Position numbers and translations under genes: made by a program | Shown here: positions 46,384-59,721 of the stretch, piece after piece | How positions within the stretch are numbered: position 1 is the first letter of the stretch | Layout: every line of letters starts with the position of its first letter | Source: Cryptomeria japonica | Lineage: Eukaryota > Streptophyta > Pinopsida > Cupressales > Cupressaceae | Direction of reading: 5' to 3' | DNA: 60,000 bases | Assembly: GCF_030272615.1 (NCBI RefSeq) | Contig: NC_081410.1 | Coordinates: 228,320,915-228,380,914, forward strand | Notes under the pieces: model-generated | Database searches by the model: none | What the model was told of the DNA's origin: nothing | The model's input: the letters and a program-made list of their open reading frames with translations, nothing else

Positions 46384-47311
46384 CTAGGAGGCCTCCTTCT
46401 CAAGCAACAACATAGCCTTGGTTGCTTCCTTAAGGTCCAACAGGTCATGTGGAAGAGACTCTTCCACCAATTTAGTGCTATGTCTTGTTCTCCTAGTAGT
46501 GCGAGGAGTCATCTTCGAGCTCGAGGCCCCAACTTCATTTTCCAGATCCACAACATTCTTCTCATTATGTATTCTCTCCAGCCTGGAAACCAGACCGTTC
46601 ATATTGACCGCATAAACTTTCATCATTGCAGCACTATTCTCCATAATTTTCTTCATACCTTCCTCAATTTGCATCATCTTTTGGCTGATCTCATTGTTCT
46701 TTTGATCATTTTTGCTCTTTAAAAGTTCAACTGCCTCACCATTCTTCTTTAAAATCTCTAACATCATACATTTTTCCCCCACAGTCCAAGTAGCATAATA
46801 TTTTGTATCCTGGGCCACCCTCTTATCATTCGCCATCTGCTTATCTTTATGCTACTTAAGTTCACCCTCTTCAATTCTGGCACTTGTAGCTCTTAATTTT
46901 AAGTTCAGAGTCTTAATTTCATGGAAATTCCACCTGTTGAAATGGTAAAGATCAATTGAGGAGCTCCTAGCAGTGCCCAATATGTCAATCATGGATTTGG
47001 ACTTGTCATGTAAATCCTTTGAGTCTAAATCCATCGGCTCAGAATCTTTGTCTTCATAATCATATGTTACCCTCCTCCTCAGGATCAGACATACGATCCA
47101 TGGAATTAGCCCTCGACCTAGGAGGTGAACTGGCATTCTCCTCCTCCTCAAAGTCAAACTCGTCTGGGTCATCACTTGGTTCATACTCCTTATCATCACT
47201 AGAGTCATTTTGAATTTTCTTAGCCCTGACCTTACAAAACTCATAAATCAGGAGGATAAGACCTTGATGGGCAAGAGGGCTAGCTTTGGGATTTTGAATG
47301 AAATCCGCCAC
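46384..47311 (-). pseudogene. Acidic, coiled-coil-like minus-strand pseudogene of unknown family
   Basis: A protein starts at 47311 (MADFIQNPKASPLAHQGLIL) with an acidic stretch (SSDDKEYEPSDDPDEFDFEE) and a basic SPPRSRANSMDR. It changes frame near 47062 and continues TYDYEDKDSEPMDLD to RIEEGELK. It is then cut by TAG 46852-46854, followed in the same frame by 46836-46384. The last part is heptad-rich (NNEISQKMMQIEEGMKKIM, MNGLVSRLERIHNE). A first-ORF protein of a non-LTR retrotransposon is one possibility, suggested only by size and coiled-coil character; no RT follows. Confidence 0.4.
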
Positions 47312-48256
47312 ATTATCATTTAGAGAATAGGATGTAAATAATATGTTTCTTTTTCTCTGTGATTTAGTTGAGTTTTGGATCTTGATTTGGAATTTTCTAT
47401 CTCTTTAAATTGCATTCCTTGAGTCTCCCTTATTTCAGTTTGTTATTGTATGTTTTCACACTTCCTATAGCTTGACAGAAGGCTCTTTATGTCACCGTGA
47501 TTGTATATTGTGAGGGATAGACCATTTGAATGGGTCTGAGAATGTTTTTGAGCCTTGTGCAACTTTGTGATTGTCTTTTTGAGGAGTTTGCAGAGTTATT
47601 ATGTCTCCCTTTTATGCTATGTGTTGTAAGAGTCATTTTGAGCACTGTGGGAGAAGGATTTTCATTCTATTTTCAATTTATGAGGGTGCAACTTTATATT
47701 TTTGAGTTTCCGCTTTGATTTTTGCATCTTCCAGACCTACTGGGTGAATTTCATGAGCTATTTCTTACCCTTTCTGATCTGGGCAAGTGCCCTAGCCATA
47801 TGAGTGGATTTTGCTTGATTTTTGGATTTTTGATATTAAAAAATGCTATAGAAATTACCCAGAATGCTATCTTATGGACCAAAAACGCCACTCAACATCC
47901 CAAGGGTTCCATTTTGCATACCAGAGGTGTTGATCAACATTCTGGGAGAGCTAAACTACTCTAAAGGTGCAAGGAAGCTCAGTTTGGACAATGAGAGTAT
48001 TTTGTTGGGATTTTTGCATTCTCTAGAGGCATGTGTGGGTTGTGTTGACATTCTCTGAGTTGTCCTTAATGTATTTTTATCTTTCATGATGTCTTTTGTA
48101 CTCTGGTAAGAGGTTTTATGCCTTACCATTGAGATGTTTCATATGCATTGTATTTCTCCAACGAGAGGGAGAATTCCTCGTTGTTGAGGATTGATTATAT
48201 GGCTCTAGTGGGATGTGTTTTGCCTCACTGTAGAGGATTTGACATGGATTTGTTTT
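47312..48256. other. Intergenic sequence between the acidic pseudogene and element C
   Basis: No supported gene. Small frames here (for example 47530-47964) look accidental. The last bases before 48257 should hold one half of the target duplication of C (likely GTTTT). Confidence 0.5.
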
Positions 48257-49742
48257 TGATGCTCCGCAAAAAGGGATGTCAGTTAGGATAAACAAACACA
48301 AAACAAGAAACAAGAAACCAATTATTAGATGTTAGTGTTAGAAATCACAAATTAAAGACTATCTTAAACATGCATACCAAGAGAGACACTATAAGCAAAA
48401 TAGAGCATTTAATAAAGACAACAAATGCAACAAGGCATCTCCAAATGCCTTCCACCATGCTTGTAGCTCCTCCTCCCTTGTTCCTCTCCTCTCCAATTTT
48501 CCAAATAAGTGTAGCTCTCAGCAACTTTTTGCACTATGGATGTCTTATGGAGATTCAAGATTGAAAATGTTTTTAAACTATGCTATGCAAGTGTAAAAAC
48601 AAGCTAAATATGAGATGCTATGAAATGAACTAAGATTTATTTTAGTCTAAAATGACAATATGAGTGATTATGCTAAAATGCTCTCTCTTAAATTGACTAT
48701 AAGTTAAATGCATACAAGTTTTCAAGATCTGGATTATGAAGAAATGAGCTCTATTTATAGGTAAAATGGAGCAATGGATGGTTGAGATTGAGTAATCTCA
48801 ACAAGGGTCAGGATTGAAGGGCTTAAGATCCATGTAAAGACTTTCAACCCAATCCCAGGATGACAAGTGTCAACATGAGATGGGTTGAGGGGAGAGGGAA
48901 TAACCATTAAATGCTTGAGGAGACACATGGGTTACCTTGGGAGGTAGGGTTAATGTTGAGTTGAGTGAATAAATTCATTATTCGAGGAATAATGTTTTTA
49001 TCTAATGGATAAACTATTGTGTAAGAGTTAGTGAGGATAACCATGGTCAAAGCAATAAATGCTTGAGGAGACACATGGTTACATGAGGGTTGAGTTAGAG
49101 GTCAAAGTCTCTAACCATGGGTGCAAGTGGATTTAACCATAAATGGTTATGTAAGAGCCATTAATGGTCATGTAAGAGCCATTAGTGGTTTGGAAGAATT
49201 TAGAGGTTAGATTGTTGAACACATAAAGCACTAAATGGTTTTCAAAAACTTTGGAGTCTTTGAGAAGTGACTTCAAGTTGCTTAGGAATGTGACAATATT
49301 TAGGGGATGGATTAGGCTAATTAGGAAGGGGTAAGAAGAGTCTAGAAGGGGATTTAGGATTGCAAGTGGGTTTGGTGGGTGAGGGAAAATAGGATTTTTA
49401 TTAAAATAAAATTCATTTATTTCAACAAATAGGTGCAACTTGCATTTGTAGGAGAATGCAAGTGGGGGGGTTGTTTAATGATTTAACTAAATATTTTAAT
49501 TTATTTATTTAAAAGAAGAAAGGGGGTCAATTTAAATAAATATGATTTATTCATTTAATTGATTATGAATTTAGTTTAATGAATTAATTAAAATAAATTG
49601 AATAATTTATTTAATTAATAGGAGAATGATTGAAGATGAATTAATTAAATGTTAATTTAATTTACTGTTGGCTAGTAGGTTTATTAATCAAATAAATAGA
49701 AAATATTCATTTAATTAAGATGGACAAATTTATGTGACTACA
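48257..49742 (-). repeat. 3' LTR of element C (1486 bp)
   Basis: On the minus strand it runs from TGTAGTCACATAAATT to GGAGCATCA. It matches the A LTR throughout with scattered substitutions and small indels. A TATA box lies at 48752-48759. Confidence 0.88.
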
Positions 49743-49755
49743 TTTGCCCCTCTTT
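49743..49755 (-). other. Polypurine tract of element C
   Basis: Minus-strand AAAGAGGGGCAAA abuts the LTR start, identical to A. Confidence 0.85.
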
Positions 49756-50555
49756 GAGACGGTGCGGTTTATCGTGTCTTTTCAAAGAAAGAAAAATAGG
49801 TGTGAAGAAATATGCCCCATAAATGTTAATTTAGTGGGTGGTATGCCCCCTCAAGAGATGGGCCAAAGAATTTCAAAAAATCGGGCGATCTCTTGAAAAA
49901 GAGAAAGAAGTGGAGGGGAGGTAGAATAGAAGAATTTAGAAATAATGGTGAAAGAATGGGAGAAGATGGAGTGAATACGGAGAAATGAGAAAGCCTCGAA
50001 AGTACACAGGGGTTATGGTGCGGATGTAGTGTTTGTGCTTTTGAGTGATACTGTACAATTGATCAAAATTGGTTGGACAATCTAGTGTAATCGGTTTAAT
50101 TGCCTCGGTCATGTCCAAGCATGACAGTTGATGTCAGTTGTTTGCTTGGACAAGATAAAGTTTGAGTAAGTGAATCAAAGTGACCTATTGGTGACTTAGA
50201 CAATTGATGTAATTGCCCGATGAAGTCAAGGTATATGAAGCAAAATACTCGTTGAGACTTAGACAATTGATGTAATTGTCTGTGTTGATTGTGTTTGATT
50301 GGTTGGATCAATTGATAGTGTGTGTGTGGTAGGTTGGTTGTGGTGAATCATAGCAGCCCCGTTAAGACTAGGTCATTATGAGAAATGCTTATTGTAGTCT
50401 AGGTTTGCCATAATCAATTACCTATTGAGACCCTAAGATACTTGATCAGAGTATCTGTTGATAGTCTAGGTGTGCATGAGTCGATGTGCCTGTGTAGACA
50501 GAGTAACTGGCTTGATTGGGTTGATGGGAACTGATGAAGGGGTGATGATGAGGAT

Positions 50556-50719
50556 CTTAGATGGGCAGGGTGAGGGGGGAATTCGATGTTAGATAGAAGA
50601 TATGGAGGACCTAGATGGGGAGGGTGAGAGGGGATTCAATGTTAGATAGAAGATATGGAGGACCTAGATGGGGAGGGTGAGGAGGGGATTCAATATTAGA
50701 TAGAAGATATGGAGAACCT
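50556..50719 (-). repeat. Tandem repeat, three units of about 53 bp
   Basis: Units contain CTAGATGGGGAGGGTGAG, GGGGATTCAATGTTAGATAG and AAGATATGGAGGA with few changes. Element A has a single copy (about 10379-10432), so this is a copy-specific expansion. Confidence 0.9.
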
Positions 50720-51799
50720 AGGACCCATTCCTGTGGAAGAAGATCGAAAAAAAAAGAGTATGCATCCATTGTCATTACTATGTATGAATGATATGCAGCT
50801 ATTATGAATGTATGGATGGATGAAATGCAACGGAATGCAATACATACAAATGAGATGGAATGACGATCCATAGTGCTTTATTTTTCATCATTGAGAATTG
50901 GTAGTATCAATCTTGGACGAGGAAGTAGGAACCAAGTTTGGAGCATTGTACCTGCAAACAAGCAGCATAAATAAATAAATAAATAAAGAATATGGACCCT
51001 CCATAATGGTTCATGCTCATATGGTCGAGGTATACGCTGTAGTCAGCAAGCCATAGTGATCCATGACTCTATTTTGCATAAGATCACGTAGCTTAGTGAA
51101 CTTCGCATGTAGACACCATTAGTACATGCCCCAGAACTTCATTGGAAATAATTTGCAGAAGATAAACAAACAATGCTTAGGAACCATCCCGACTACTCTA
51201 ATCATTTGTGGATATCCCAGAGTAGTGTAGGAACCTGATATAAATGAATAAATAACTAACAAACCGACCAAGTACTTGATAGATTAAACAAAATTTACTT
51301 GTCAAAGAAAATGTTACTATGTCTTTGTTTTGGTAAGGAAGGATGCATCCGTGTTAAGACAATTTGTGCATCGATATTGATTGTTTGTTTGATTTGATAA
51401 GTGGTCATCGTTTGAGTATTTCAAAATGTTTGTTTGGTATTTGCTTGGATGCGTATGTACAAGGTGTTGCTATGTTTTTGAATGATTTATGATGTTTTAT
51501 GATGTTTTTGGATTTTGTGAGTGTTTTTGAATGTTTTTGGTATTTTGTGAGACAGTTTTTGAATGTAGAAATCAATGAATCATAAGTAATGCCGAATCCA
51601 CTTCCATCAATAGGTTAAGGGAATTGGCCCCAGTTTAGATATGACTATGAAAAAGAGGGATGCAAGACGCATGAAGTACTATCCTTGATTGCAGATCAAT
51701 AACCAGCCAGGATTTGAATGGTGGATGAGTGGATGCAATGAATGTGATCACAACGAGTTTGAAAGACAATGGAGCCATAGCCTTTACGAGTGGCACATG

Positions 51800-51862
51800 T
51801 TTTCTAGGTTTCACCATTGCACTTACCCAAGGTGCCACTAGAGTGGTTGTTCACCGTTTGGA
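51800..51862 (-). promoter_or_regulatory. Conserved post-integrase motif (copy C)
   Basis: The minus strand reads CGGTGAACAACCACTCTAG, GGCACCTTGGGTAAGT and CAATGGTGAAACC, matching A closely and B in its core. Confidence 0.5.
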
Positions 51863-51973
51863 TGCATGATTTTTCTTTACTGTTTTGATTTTTTTTGTAT
51901 TTTCTTCAGGACATTTATCTAAATGTTTTTGGTGTTTTTCTGATATGTATGGGAGCCTGATGCTCTGTACAGT

Positions 51974-53429
51974 TTATGTATGAAATCATTTGAGGTGCAT
52001 GTTGTTGATCAGATCTACTAGCTATCCTCCTTTTGAAGTAGCCAACTGATATGCCCCAGACCCAAATACATCAGCGATAACATACGGACCCAACCAGTTT
52101 GATTCAAACTTTCTCTGATGTTCTCTGTTTAGTTGGTTACAAAGATTCTCTCGAAGAAAAAGATCACCTACCTCAAATGTATGAGGTCTAACTCGATGAT
52201 TATAGCTTCTGCTCATGCATTGTTGATAGGCTTTGAGGTGATTGTATGCAGCTTGTCGTTTCTCATCAAGTAGTTCCAAGTCTTGAAGACGAGAGACTCG
52301 ATATGCTTCATCATCTATCAGATTATGCAAGGAAACCCGTAGAGATGGTATCTCGACCTCAATAGGAAGGATGGCTTATGTGCCATAGACCAGTGAGTAG
52401 GGAGTTGCGTCTGTAGGGGTTCGAATGCTAGTTCGATACGCCAATAGTGTTGGATTTAACTGAATGTGCCAATCACGGCCAGCATCATTGACTATCTTCT
52501 TGAGAATTCTTAATATGTTTTTGTTCAATGCTTCGGCCTGACCATTTCCTTGTGGGTAATAGGGAGTGGAAAAGCGGTGTTGGATGTGAAACTTCTCACA
52601 GAGCTAACAGACATCCTGATTTTTGAAAGGAAGGTCGTTATCTGTGATGATGGACATGGGTACACCATACCGACAGATGATGTAATTAAGGATGAATGAG
52701 GCGATTTGCTTGTCGATGACTTGGGTAAGTGGAACAACTTTGATCCACTTTGTGAAGTATTCGATGGCAGTAATAATGAATTTGTGGCTGTTGGATGAAG
52801 ATGGATGAATTTTACCCACAAGGTCAGGTCCCCATTGACAAAAGGGCCATGGTGTTGTGATTGGTTGCAATTCCTATGCTAGTGCATGTATCAGGTCTCC
52901 ATGAACTTGGCATTTCTTGCATTTTTTGACAAAATAATAGGAGTCTTTTTCCATGGATGACCAATAGTATCCTGCTCACATGATCTTCTTTGTCAGTGAA
53001 GGACCGCTTGCGTGAGTCCCACAAATTCCTTCATGTACTTCTGCCAAGGCCTTTGTTATCTCATCATATTCCAAACATCGAAGGAGAGTACCATCAAGAC
53101 TGTTTCAGTATAGGGTTTCAGCAATGATGGTATATCGAGCGGTTTCATGAATGAAAGTTTTGTTTTGGTTATTTGATTGGTTAGGAGGAAGTGTGTGATC
53201 ATGTAGATAGGTGTAGAACTCACTGTACCACGGGGATTCGGAACCAGTAAGGCGACATATCATCTCGAATTCGGGGATATCATAAGCGGGAATCTAAAGT
53301 TGTTCTACCAAGAACTCGTAGCATGTTGAATTCTATGGAAGATCTAGGAGAGATGCAATGGTAGCCATGGCGTCAGTAGCTCGATTCCCGATCTCTGGGT
53401 ATCTATTCAAAGGTGATAGTAGTAAATGA
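51974..53429 (-). pseudogene. integrase of element C (broken)
   Basis: Pieces of integrase are recognisable: CRNARNAKFMED-like zinc finger remnants near 52900, DLVGKIHPSSSNSHKF, IITDNDLPFKNQDV and the C-terminal VRPHTFEVGDLFLREN, ending at TAA 51974-51976. The segment is cut by several stops, including TAG 53333-53335 (shared with A), TAA near 52375 and TAG near 52026. Confidence 0.82.
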
Positions 53430-53729
53430 TGCTTTTAAATTGTCCACCATTTTCTTGTACGACGTGAGTTTATCATCCTTGGTCTGATATTCATCTGTGA
53501 CTTGTCGGATGACTAGTTGGGAGTCGCCATATATCTATAACTCTTTTAATTTCCATTATATGGCTAGTCTGAGTCTTGTGATCAAGGCCTCATATTTTGC
53601 TATGTTGTTTGTACATGGAAATGTGGGCCTGTAAGACTTCAGGATGTTGTCACCTTGAGGTGTGATAAACAGAATGCCTACCCTCGAGCCATGCCTAGTA
53701 TATGAACCATCAAAGTATAATTTTCATGG
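53430..53729 (-). pseudogene. second RNase H of element C (broken)
   Basis: The LYFDGSYTRHGSRVGILF-type start and the later GDSQLVIRQV are visible in more than one frame. The Trp before the motif is TGA (53724-53726), where A has TGG. Confidence 0.65.
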
Positions 53730-55135
53730 TTGTGTTGTTGTGATCATTAATATCTCTTTATCTGGAAAATTAGAAATAAGAGGATGATCGCCTATGAGGG
53801 GTGCATCAGCCAACTGATTTGCAATAAGTTGGCCCTTGATAGCCTTACGGTCCACATACTCAATGCCAAATTCACTTAGAATCATCACCCATTTAGCCAA
53901 GTGGCCTATCAATGTTGCTTTGCTGAGTAAGTACTTTAGTGGATAGATCTTTGCAATGAGTTGTACTTTATGTGTTAATAGGTAGTGCCTCAGTTTAGTG
54001 GCTGCCAAGATTACTACTAGGTAAGCTTGCTCAATAGGTATGTAACTGAGTTCATAGCCGACTAGTGTGCGAGAGATATAGTATACAACAAACTCTTTCC
54101 CTTCTGCATTATGTTGAGCCAGTAGCACTCCCAATGTTGTATTAGTTGCAAAAATATAGAGCAATAGAGGTTTATTTGGATCTGGTGGGATCAGTAATGG
54201 TGTATTTATGAGATAGTCTTTAAGCATCTAGAATTCTTGTTGGCATCTGGTATCCCATTGAAAGCAAATTTTTTTTTGTAACAGATGTGTAAAGGGGTGA
54301 CACTTATCTTCCAGTTGTGCAATGAATCTTCAGATGGATTGTAGCCATCCTTGTAATGTCCTTAGTTGACTGATATTCTTTGGAGGTGGCATGTCCATGA
54401 TTGCTTTGACCTTTGCAGGATCGACCTCAATGCATTTGCTTGAGACAATGTATCCTAGAAGCTTCCCTGAGGTTACTCCAAAGACACATTTCTTTGGGTT
54501 GATTCGAACATGATATTGTTCCAGTCTGTCAAAGATTTTCTCTAATATTTCTAGATGACCTTCTCTTGTTAATGATTTTTCCAATAAGTCGTCAACATAA
54601 TCTTCCATTATGGTATGCATCATATCATGAAAGATGGTGGTCATTGCTCTTTGATAGGTTGCCCTTGCATTCTTTAGACCAAAAGGCATTACATTCCAAT
54701 AGTATGTTCCCCATGGACATGTGAAGGTCATCTTATGTTGATCCTCTGGTGCGATCTTTATCTGGTTGTATCTTGAAAAGCCATCCATGAGAGAGAGCAT
54801 GGCATGTCTTGTTGTTAGGTCCACGATCATGTCAATGTTTGGTAGGGGGAATTCATCTTTAGGACATGCCTTATTTAGATCTTTGAAGTTAGTACAGATA
54901 CAGATGCCCCCATTTGGTTTGCCGACAAGCACAATGTTGGATATCCAATCTACATAATCAATTGGTCTAATAAAACCAACATCCAGGAGTTTCTTAAGTT
55001 CTGCTTTGACTAGTACCGCAATTTGGGGGTGCATCTTGCGAAGCTTCTGCTTGATAGGCTTAGCTCCTTCTGCTACAGTGAGGTGATGCATGACCAAATC
55101 AGGATCAAGACCAAGCATGTCTGCATATGACCATG
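53730..55135 (-). pseudogene. reverse transcriptase and RNase H of element C
   Basis: This is the best preserved RT of the A/C family. One open frame (54330-55559) carries FIRPIDYVDWISN, ICTNFKDLNKACPKDEFPL, MDGFSRYNQI, WNVMPFGLKNARATYQRA and YVDDLLEK (54588-54599). Some normally invariant residues are changed (FRDLNK reads FKDLNK). RNase H follows at 53724-54227 after a break near 54230-54330. Confidence 0.88.
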
Positions 55136-57590
55136 CAAAATTGATCTGACACTTCTGGAAGAATTCTACAAACTTAGGTTGTTCCTCTGGAGTTAAAAGA
55201 GACGCCAGATCTATGTGGTGAGGAGTTTCAGGAGTCCCCACATTGAATTCTTTTGTTTCCTCAATAAGGATTGTTGATCGTTCCTGATTTGCACTAGAGG
55301 GGAGAATGTCAAACCTTTCATCCTTAGGCACTTCAGAGAGGTTTTCACTATTGGATACGCTCTTTCTTTTTACTTTGTTAGGATCAAACTGTGCCACGGT
55401 GTGGGTTTCACTGGAAGATCCATGTTTTATTGTTATATGTTTTTTGCAGCTGAAAGGTTTGGCATCCGCCCCAAAGTATGTTGCGCTATTAAGTTCAATG
55501 GCGAATCCAGCTTTGTGATCCCCACTTGGTATGTTATCCCATAGTTCCCAAAAAGTCAATGATCACCTCATCGTTTTGGAAATGGTCAAGACATGGGGGA
55601 TTAGGTTGGTTCCATTCGATAAGTTCAAGATGGATAATGGGCATTACCTCATCGATCAAGTTAAGTTCATAAGATGTGTCAGTGAGGGTCAAGATGTTGC
55701 GGTGAAGGTCGTTGATGGTACTCTCCCTGTCGAAATCAGGCATAGGATGTGACATAGGGTCTGTGGAAGATGTTTCCAGTTCAGGAACCCAAGAGGTTTT
55801 AATCTGTGCTTCTTCGTAAACAGGGATTTCTTTGTGAGGTGGAGGTGGTGATGTGCCTTCCTCATCTGAAGTATTGAGCTGGACGAAATCAAAATCCCAC
55901 TCATATGAGTCAGTCTCTCAGTCGCTTTCCAATATCCGATTGCTATACCAAACCAGGATATCCTTTGAGTTAAACATTGTAGATGTGATTGGTTGATGTA
56001 CCTTTGGAGATGGAATGGTTGGTGTTGCAGGAAGGATTATTGGGATCAGTGAATCCAATACTGGGAGTATCGACATTGTTGAATCTGCTACTTCTGGTGG
56101 AATTATTGGTGTTGTTGATACTGTTGGGGGTTCTGATATTGCTAATGGTGTGATTGATGTAGTTGTTGTTGCTGAGGGGGTTGCTGGTTCGATTGGTGGG
56201 ATGATTGGTGATGTGGATGTGATTGTTGGGATTTTCAGCTGCATTGGGGCAATTGGTGTGGTTTGTGGTGCTGCTGATATAGTCAAGGGTGACCTCTTTA
56301 GAGTATTAGGCTGATATAGAGTTTGATGGGTTTCCCTTTGAATCTCAGCTTAGGAAGAATCTCCTTTTGAAAGCCTAATCTAGTATTATCTTTAGGCTTT
56401 AATTCTGGTTGCAACGGCTCATGTTGTCCTTGCTTGCAAGGTCCCAAAGCACTCTGACCATCATAGCCCATTCTTTGCATAATGAGAAGTCCTTTTACGT
56501 ATTGATTTGTGGGAAGCTTAGCTTGTGGGATGTCTGTGGTGATAGGATCTTTATAGATCCATTCTGCTAAGTCCTCATCTCTGCTCTCTTCTTCTTGACT
56601 CTTTCTAAGGATAAAAGGCATCAAGGTGCATGATGGCTTGACCAATGGTGTGTGAAGTAACCTTTGAGGCTTACCATGAGTTCTAGGGGAAGTGGGTAGT
56701 TGCCCAACACAAAAGAGTTGGCTGAGATTGTACTCCCCAGGACCTTCCTCTACCATTTTCATTTTTAGCTTCTCTTGATTGGGTATAGTGGTGTTTGAAT
56801 TGGAAAGAGAGGTTGGACTTACATATGATGTGGATGGGATAGCTTCTCTATTGTTGGGAACGGTAATCTCTAGTTGATGGTTGATATTGTTACAATATGC
56901 AAAGGGATTTGCATCATCCATGATTGTAATTTCTACACCGTTATGAGGAAACTTGATACACTGGTGGTAGATGGATGGAATGACTTGCATGGCGTGTATC
57001 CAAGGTCTTCCTAACATCAAATTATACAGCAGAGGAAGGTCCAGAACTTGACATATGATGTGCTTCACCAAAGGGCCCACTCAAATTGGTAACACAACTG
57101 CTCCTTTGGATGAACGCTCCGCATCATCATAGGCTTTTATGGTTATCTTTTTGCGGGGATCCACTTATTCAATTGCATATCCCAATGTTGTGACCAATTG
57201 TAATGTACAGATATTTAGGCCTGCTCCATTGTTGATCAAGACTTGCTTGATCCTATGTTGGTTGATAAATCCTTCAATATGGAGTGAGGTGTTATGAGGT
57301 TGCTGGAAGGATGTATTGTCACTTTCAGAGAAAGTGAGACATGGTGATGACCTCAAACTACCAACTATAGCTTGAAATTGATTTGTATTTAGATTGGCAG
57401 GGGCTGACGCCTCTTGGAGAGCTTGATCCAAGATTGTTTTATGAGATGGGGATAGGCGCAAAAGCTCTAAGATGGATATAAGTGCGGGTGTCTTATCTAA
57501 CTATTCCACAAGGTTATACTGCTTTGGGATGGAAGTTGTGCCTTGTGAAGCTTCTTTAGTGGTGATCTTGCCTTGACGCGTAACAACATT
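55136..57590 (-). pseudogene. protease and linker of element C (broken)
   Basis: The protease region reads VLINNGAGLNICTL near 57215-57250: the first catalytic Asp is Asn. LMLGRPWIHAM follows near 57000. A Thr/Pro/Ile-rich linker (about 55960-56286) matches that of A. The pre-RT segment WDNIPSGDHKAGFAIELNS is open. Several stops and shifts separate the pieces, for example TAG at 57502-57504 (Gln codon). Confidence 0.8.
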
Positions 57591-59286
57591 GCAGGTAGAG
57601 CTTGGATCTTTGATGGTAATAGTTGCAATTTATTCATTGGCATCATATAGGTGGTTCACAGTGTAATTATAGGCGGCTCACGTATAATCGGTTGTATCTA
57701 TGTTTCATCCTAAAGTGGAAGGACCCCTTTGATCTTGTGATGGAAGTGGATTTTTAAACATAAGATGATCATTATTTGTGGTTTTTGGGTCGTGTCCTTT
57801 AATTTCAATCTCTCCTTGGTCAATAAGATCCTAAACAAGATCTTTCAATCTGTGATAGTTACTTGTTTTATGCCCTTTCCCTTGATGAAATTCACAATGT
57901 TCATTATCCCTCCACCATGAAGGTTTGACCTGAGGTTCATAATTAGATGTCTTTGGTAAGGTCACCAGATTTGAAGAGACCAACTGACATAACACTATTT
58001 CAATAGGTTCCCCTAAGGGAATGTATGTACATTCTGGTTTATAATTTTTCTATCGTTGTCTCGATTCCTCTTGCGGTACATTGCATCCTTGATTTGGGGG
58101 AGCAACCGTGTTATTCTTAGGATGGGGGTTTTGCCTCGCAAATCGGACCACATGTTGTGCACTCTTGATAGTCCTTGTATCTACAACCCCGTCATTGATG
58201 ATGTTTTTGTTTTTATTCCAGAAGTTAGGTTTATCATTGTTGAAGCACGAACGAGGGTCATCTTTTGGTTCATTGTATAACTTGATAAGCCCCTTTTTGA
58301 TGAGGGCTCATTCACATTTTAAACCCTGTGTGATCATGTCATTAAAGGACTTTGTGCCTTTCATGTCTAGATGGAATTCCATTTCTTCGTTCAAGTTGGA
58401 AATAAATATTTCCACTAGTTCTTGTTCAGGTAACTGAAGAGAACGTCTGCTAGACATTTGTCGCCATCGTTGCAGGAAACCTGAAAGTAGCTCCCCTGAT
58501 TTTCGCTTGGTGTTACATAGATCGGCCATGGTGACATCGCGTTCTATGTTGTGTGAATAATGTGTAATGAATTTTTGGACCAGTTCTTCGAATGTCCTAA
58601 TTCTGCCTACTAGTTGGGAAAACCATTGTGTGGTTGTCCCTCCCAAAATCTGAGGAAAGAGGTGCATTAGGTATGTGTCTTCATATGCCACTTCTAGGCA
58701 AGCTGAATGAAATTCCCTGGCATGATCTCGAGGTCTCCTTTTCCCCGATACTTTTCAAACTTAGGTGTTTCAAACCCTTGTGGAAAAGGTGGCATATGTA
58801 TATTCCTATCAAAGGGATAGGGACAAATATCATTAAGTGAGAAGTGGGTAGTTTTCACACCAGTGTGGAGTTGTTGGGCTAAATTCTCGACTTGTTGCCT
58901 CAACATGTCAATGTCATTAGGAGGAGGAGCAGGTGGGGGATTTCCTTGATGAAGGTCATATCTGAAGTTGTCTCGACCTCTTCCACCCTCATTATGACTA
59001 TGGTGTTCTGATGCTTACCTTAGTTGTGCAGTATCAAAATCAGAGGGTAGTTTGGCTCCCTCTTGGGCAAGTCTTAAAAAGTGAACATCAGCGTTGTTCT
59101 TGAGGATTTCATCAAAAAGTCAATTGAAGAGGGGGTTGTGTTGTGCCCTTTCTATTGTTGTAGGAGTAGGAGTACTTGGATTTTCATCATTTTATTTTCT
59201 CCAAGGGCTTCTTGGAATTCATTGAGATTTTCCTCCTCTTCCTCTTCTATCTCTAGTTGTCTAGACCGTGATCTAGTTTGAGTCAT
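57591..59286 (-). pseudogene. gag: gag region of element C (broken)
   Basis: ATG at 59286 (MTQTRSRSRQLEIEEEEEE) matches the start used in A, and the frame is lost near 59195. The capsid-like part (AYEDTYLMHLFPQIL, FEELVQKFITHYSHN, FLQRWRQMSSRRS) is open at 58308-58691. Knuckle CEFHQGKGHKTSN-like sequence lies near 57880-57920 (minus strand). Confidence 0.82.
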
Positions 59287-59721
59287 TTTGTTTACAAGTT
59301 GTTGTTGAAGTTTGGTGAAAATGATGATGAGTTGGTGATGAAATGAGAGATAAATTTTTGGTGAAGTGTTTTGCATATGGATCTCTAACGCTAAAGGTAG
59401 ATGTTACCAAAGTCCTTCTATGAATTGCTTGTTTGCGTTTGGTTGACAATGTTTAATCTTATAAGGTTTAGAAAGGCTTGAGATGTGTTACAGACCCAAC
59501 TACCTAGTAATGAGAGGATGCACTCATAGACTAGTTTTAACCTACGTAGAAATGCCTCTAAGGATGAGTTTATCCTAGATGTAGAGACACTCTAAAAAGT
59601 GATGTGTTGTTTTGATTCAAGCAATTACTAAAAATAACTTAGGACAAAACCTTTTTATGTTTTGAGATTTTGAAATGGATTGATGATGTATGAATGTTAG
59701 AATGGATGGAATGTTTAAACT

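Larger units (their letters stand above)
49756..51973 (-). other. 3' untranslated block of element C
   Basis: Colinear with 9226-11362 of A. No gene. It contains a threefold tandem repeat and the conserved post-integrase motif. Confidence 0.7.

Noticed and set aside
49133-49438. Possible LTR-encoded peptide of C
   Set aside because: Same reasoning as for the A LTR frame; differing indels break any shared protein.
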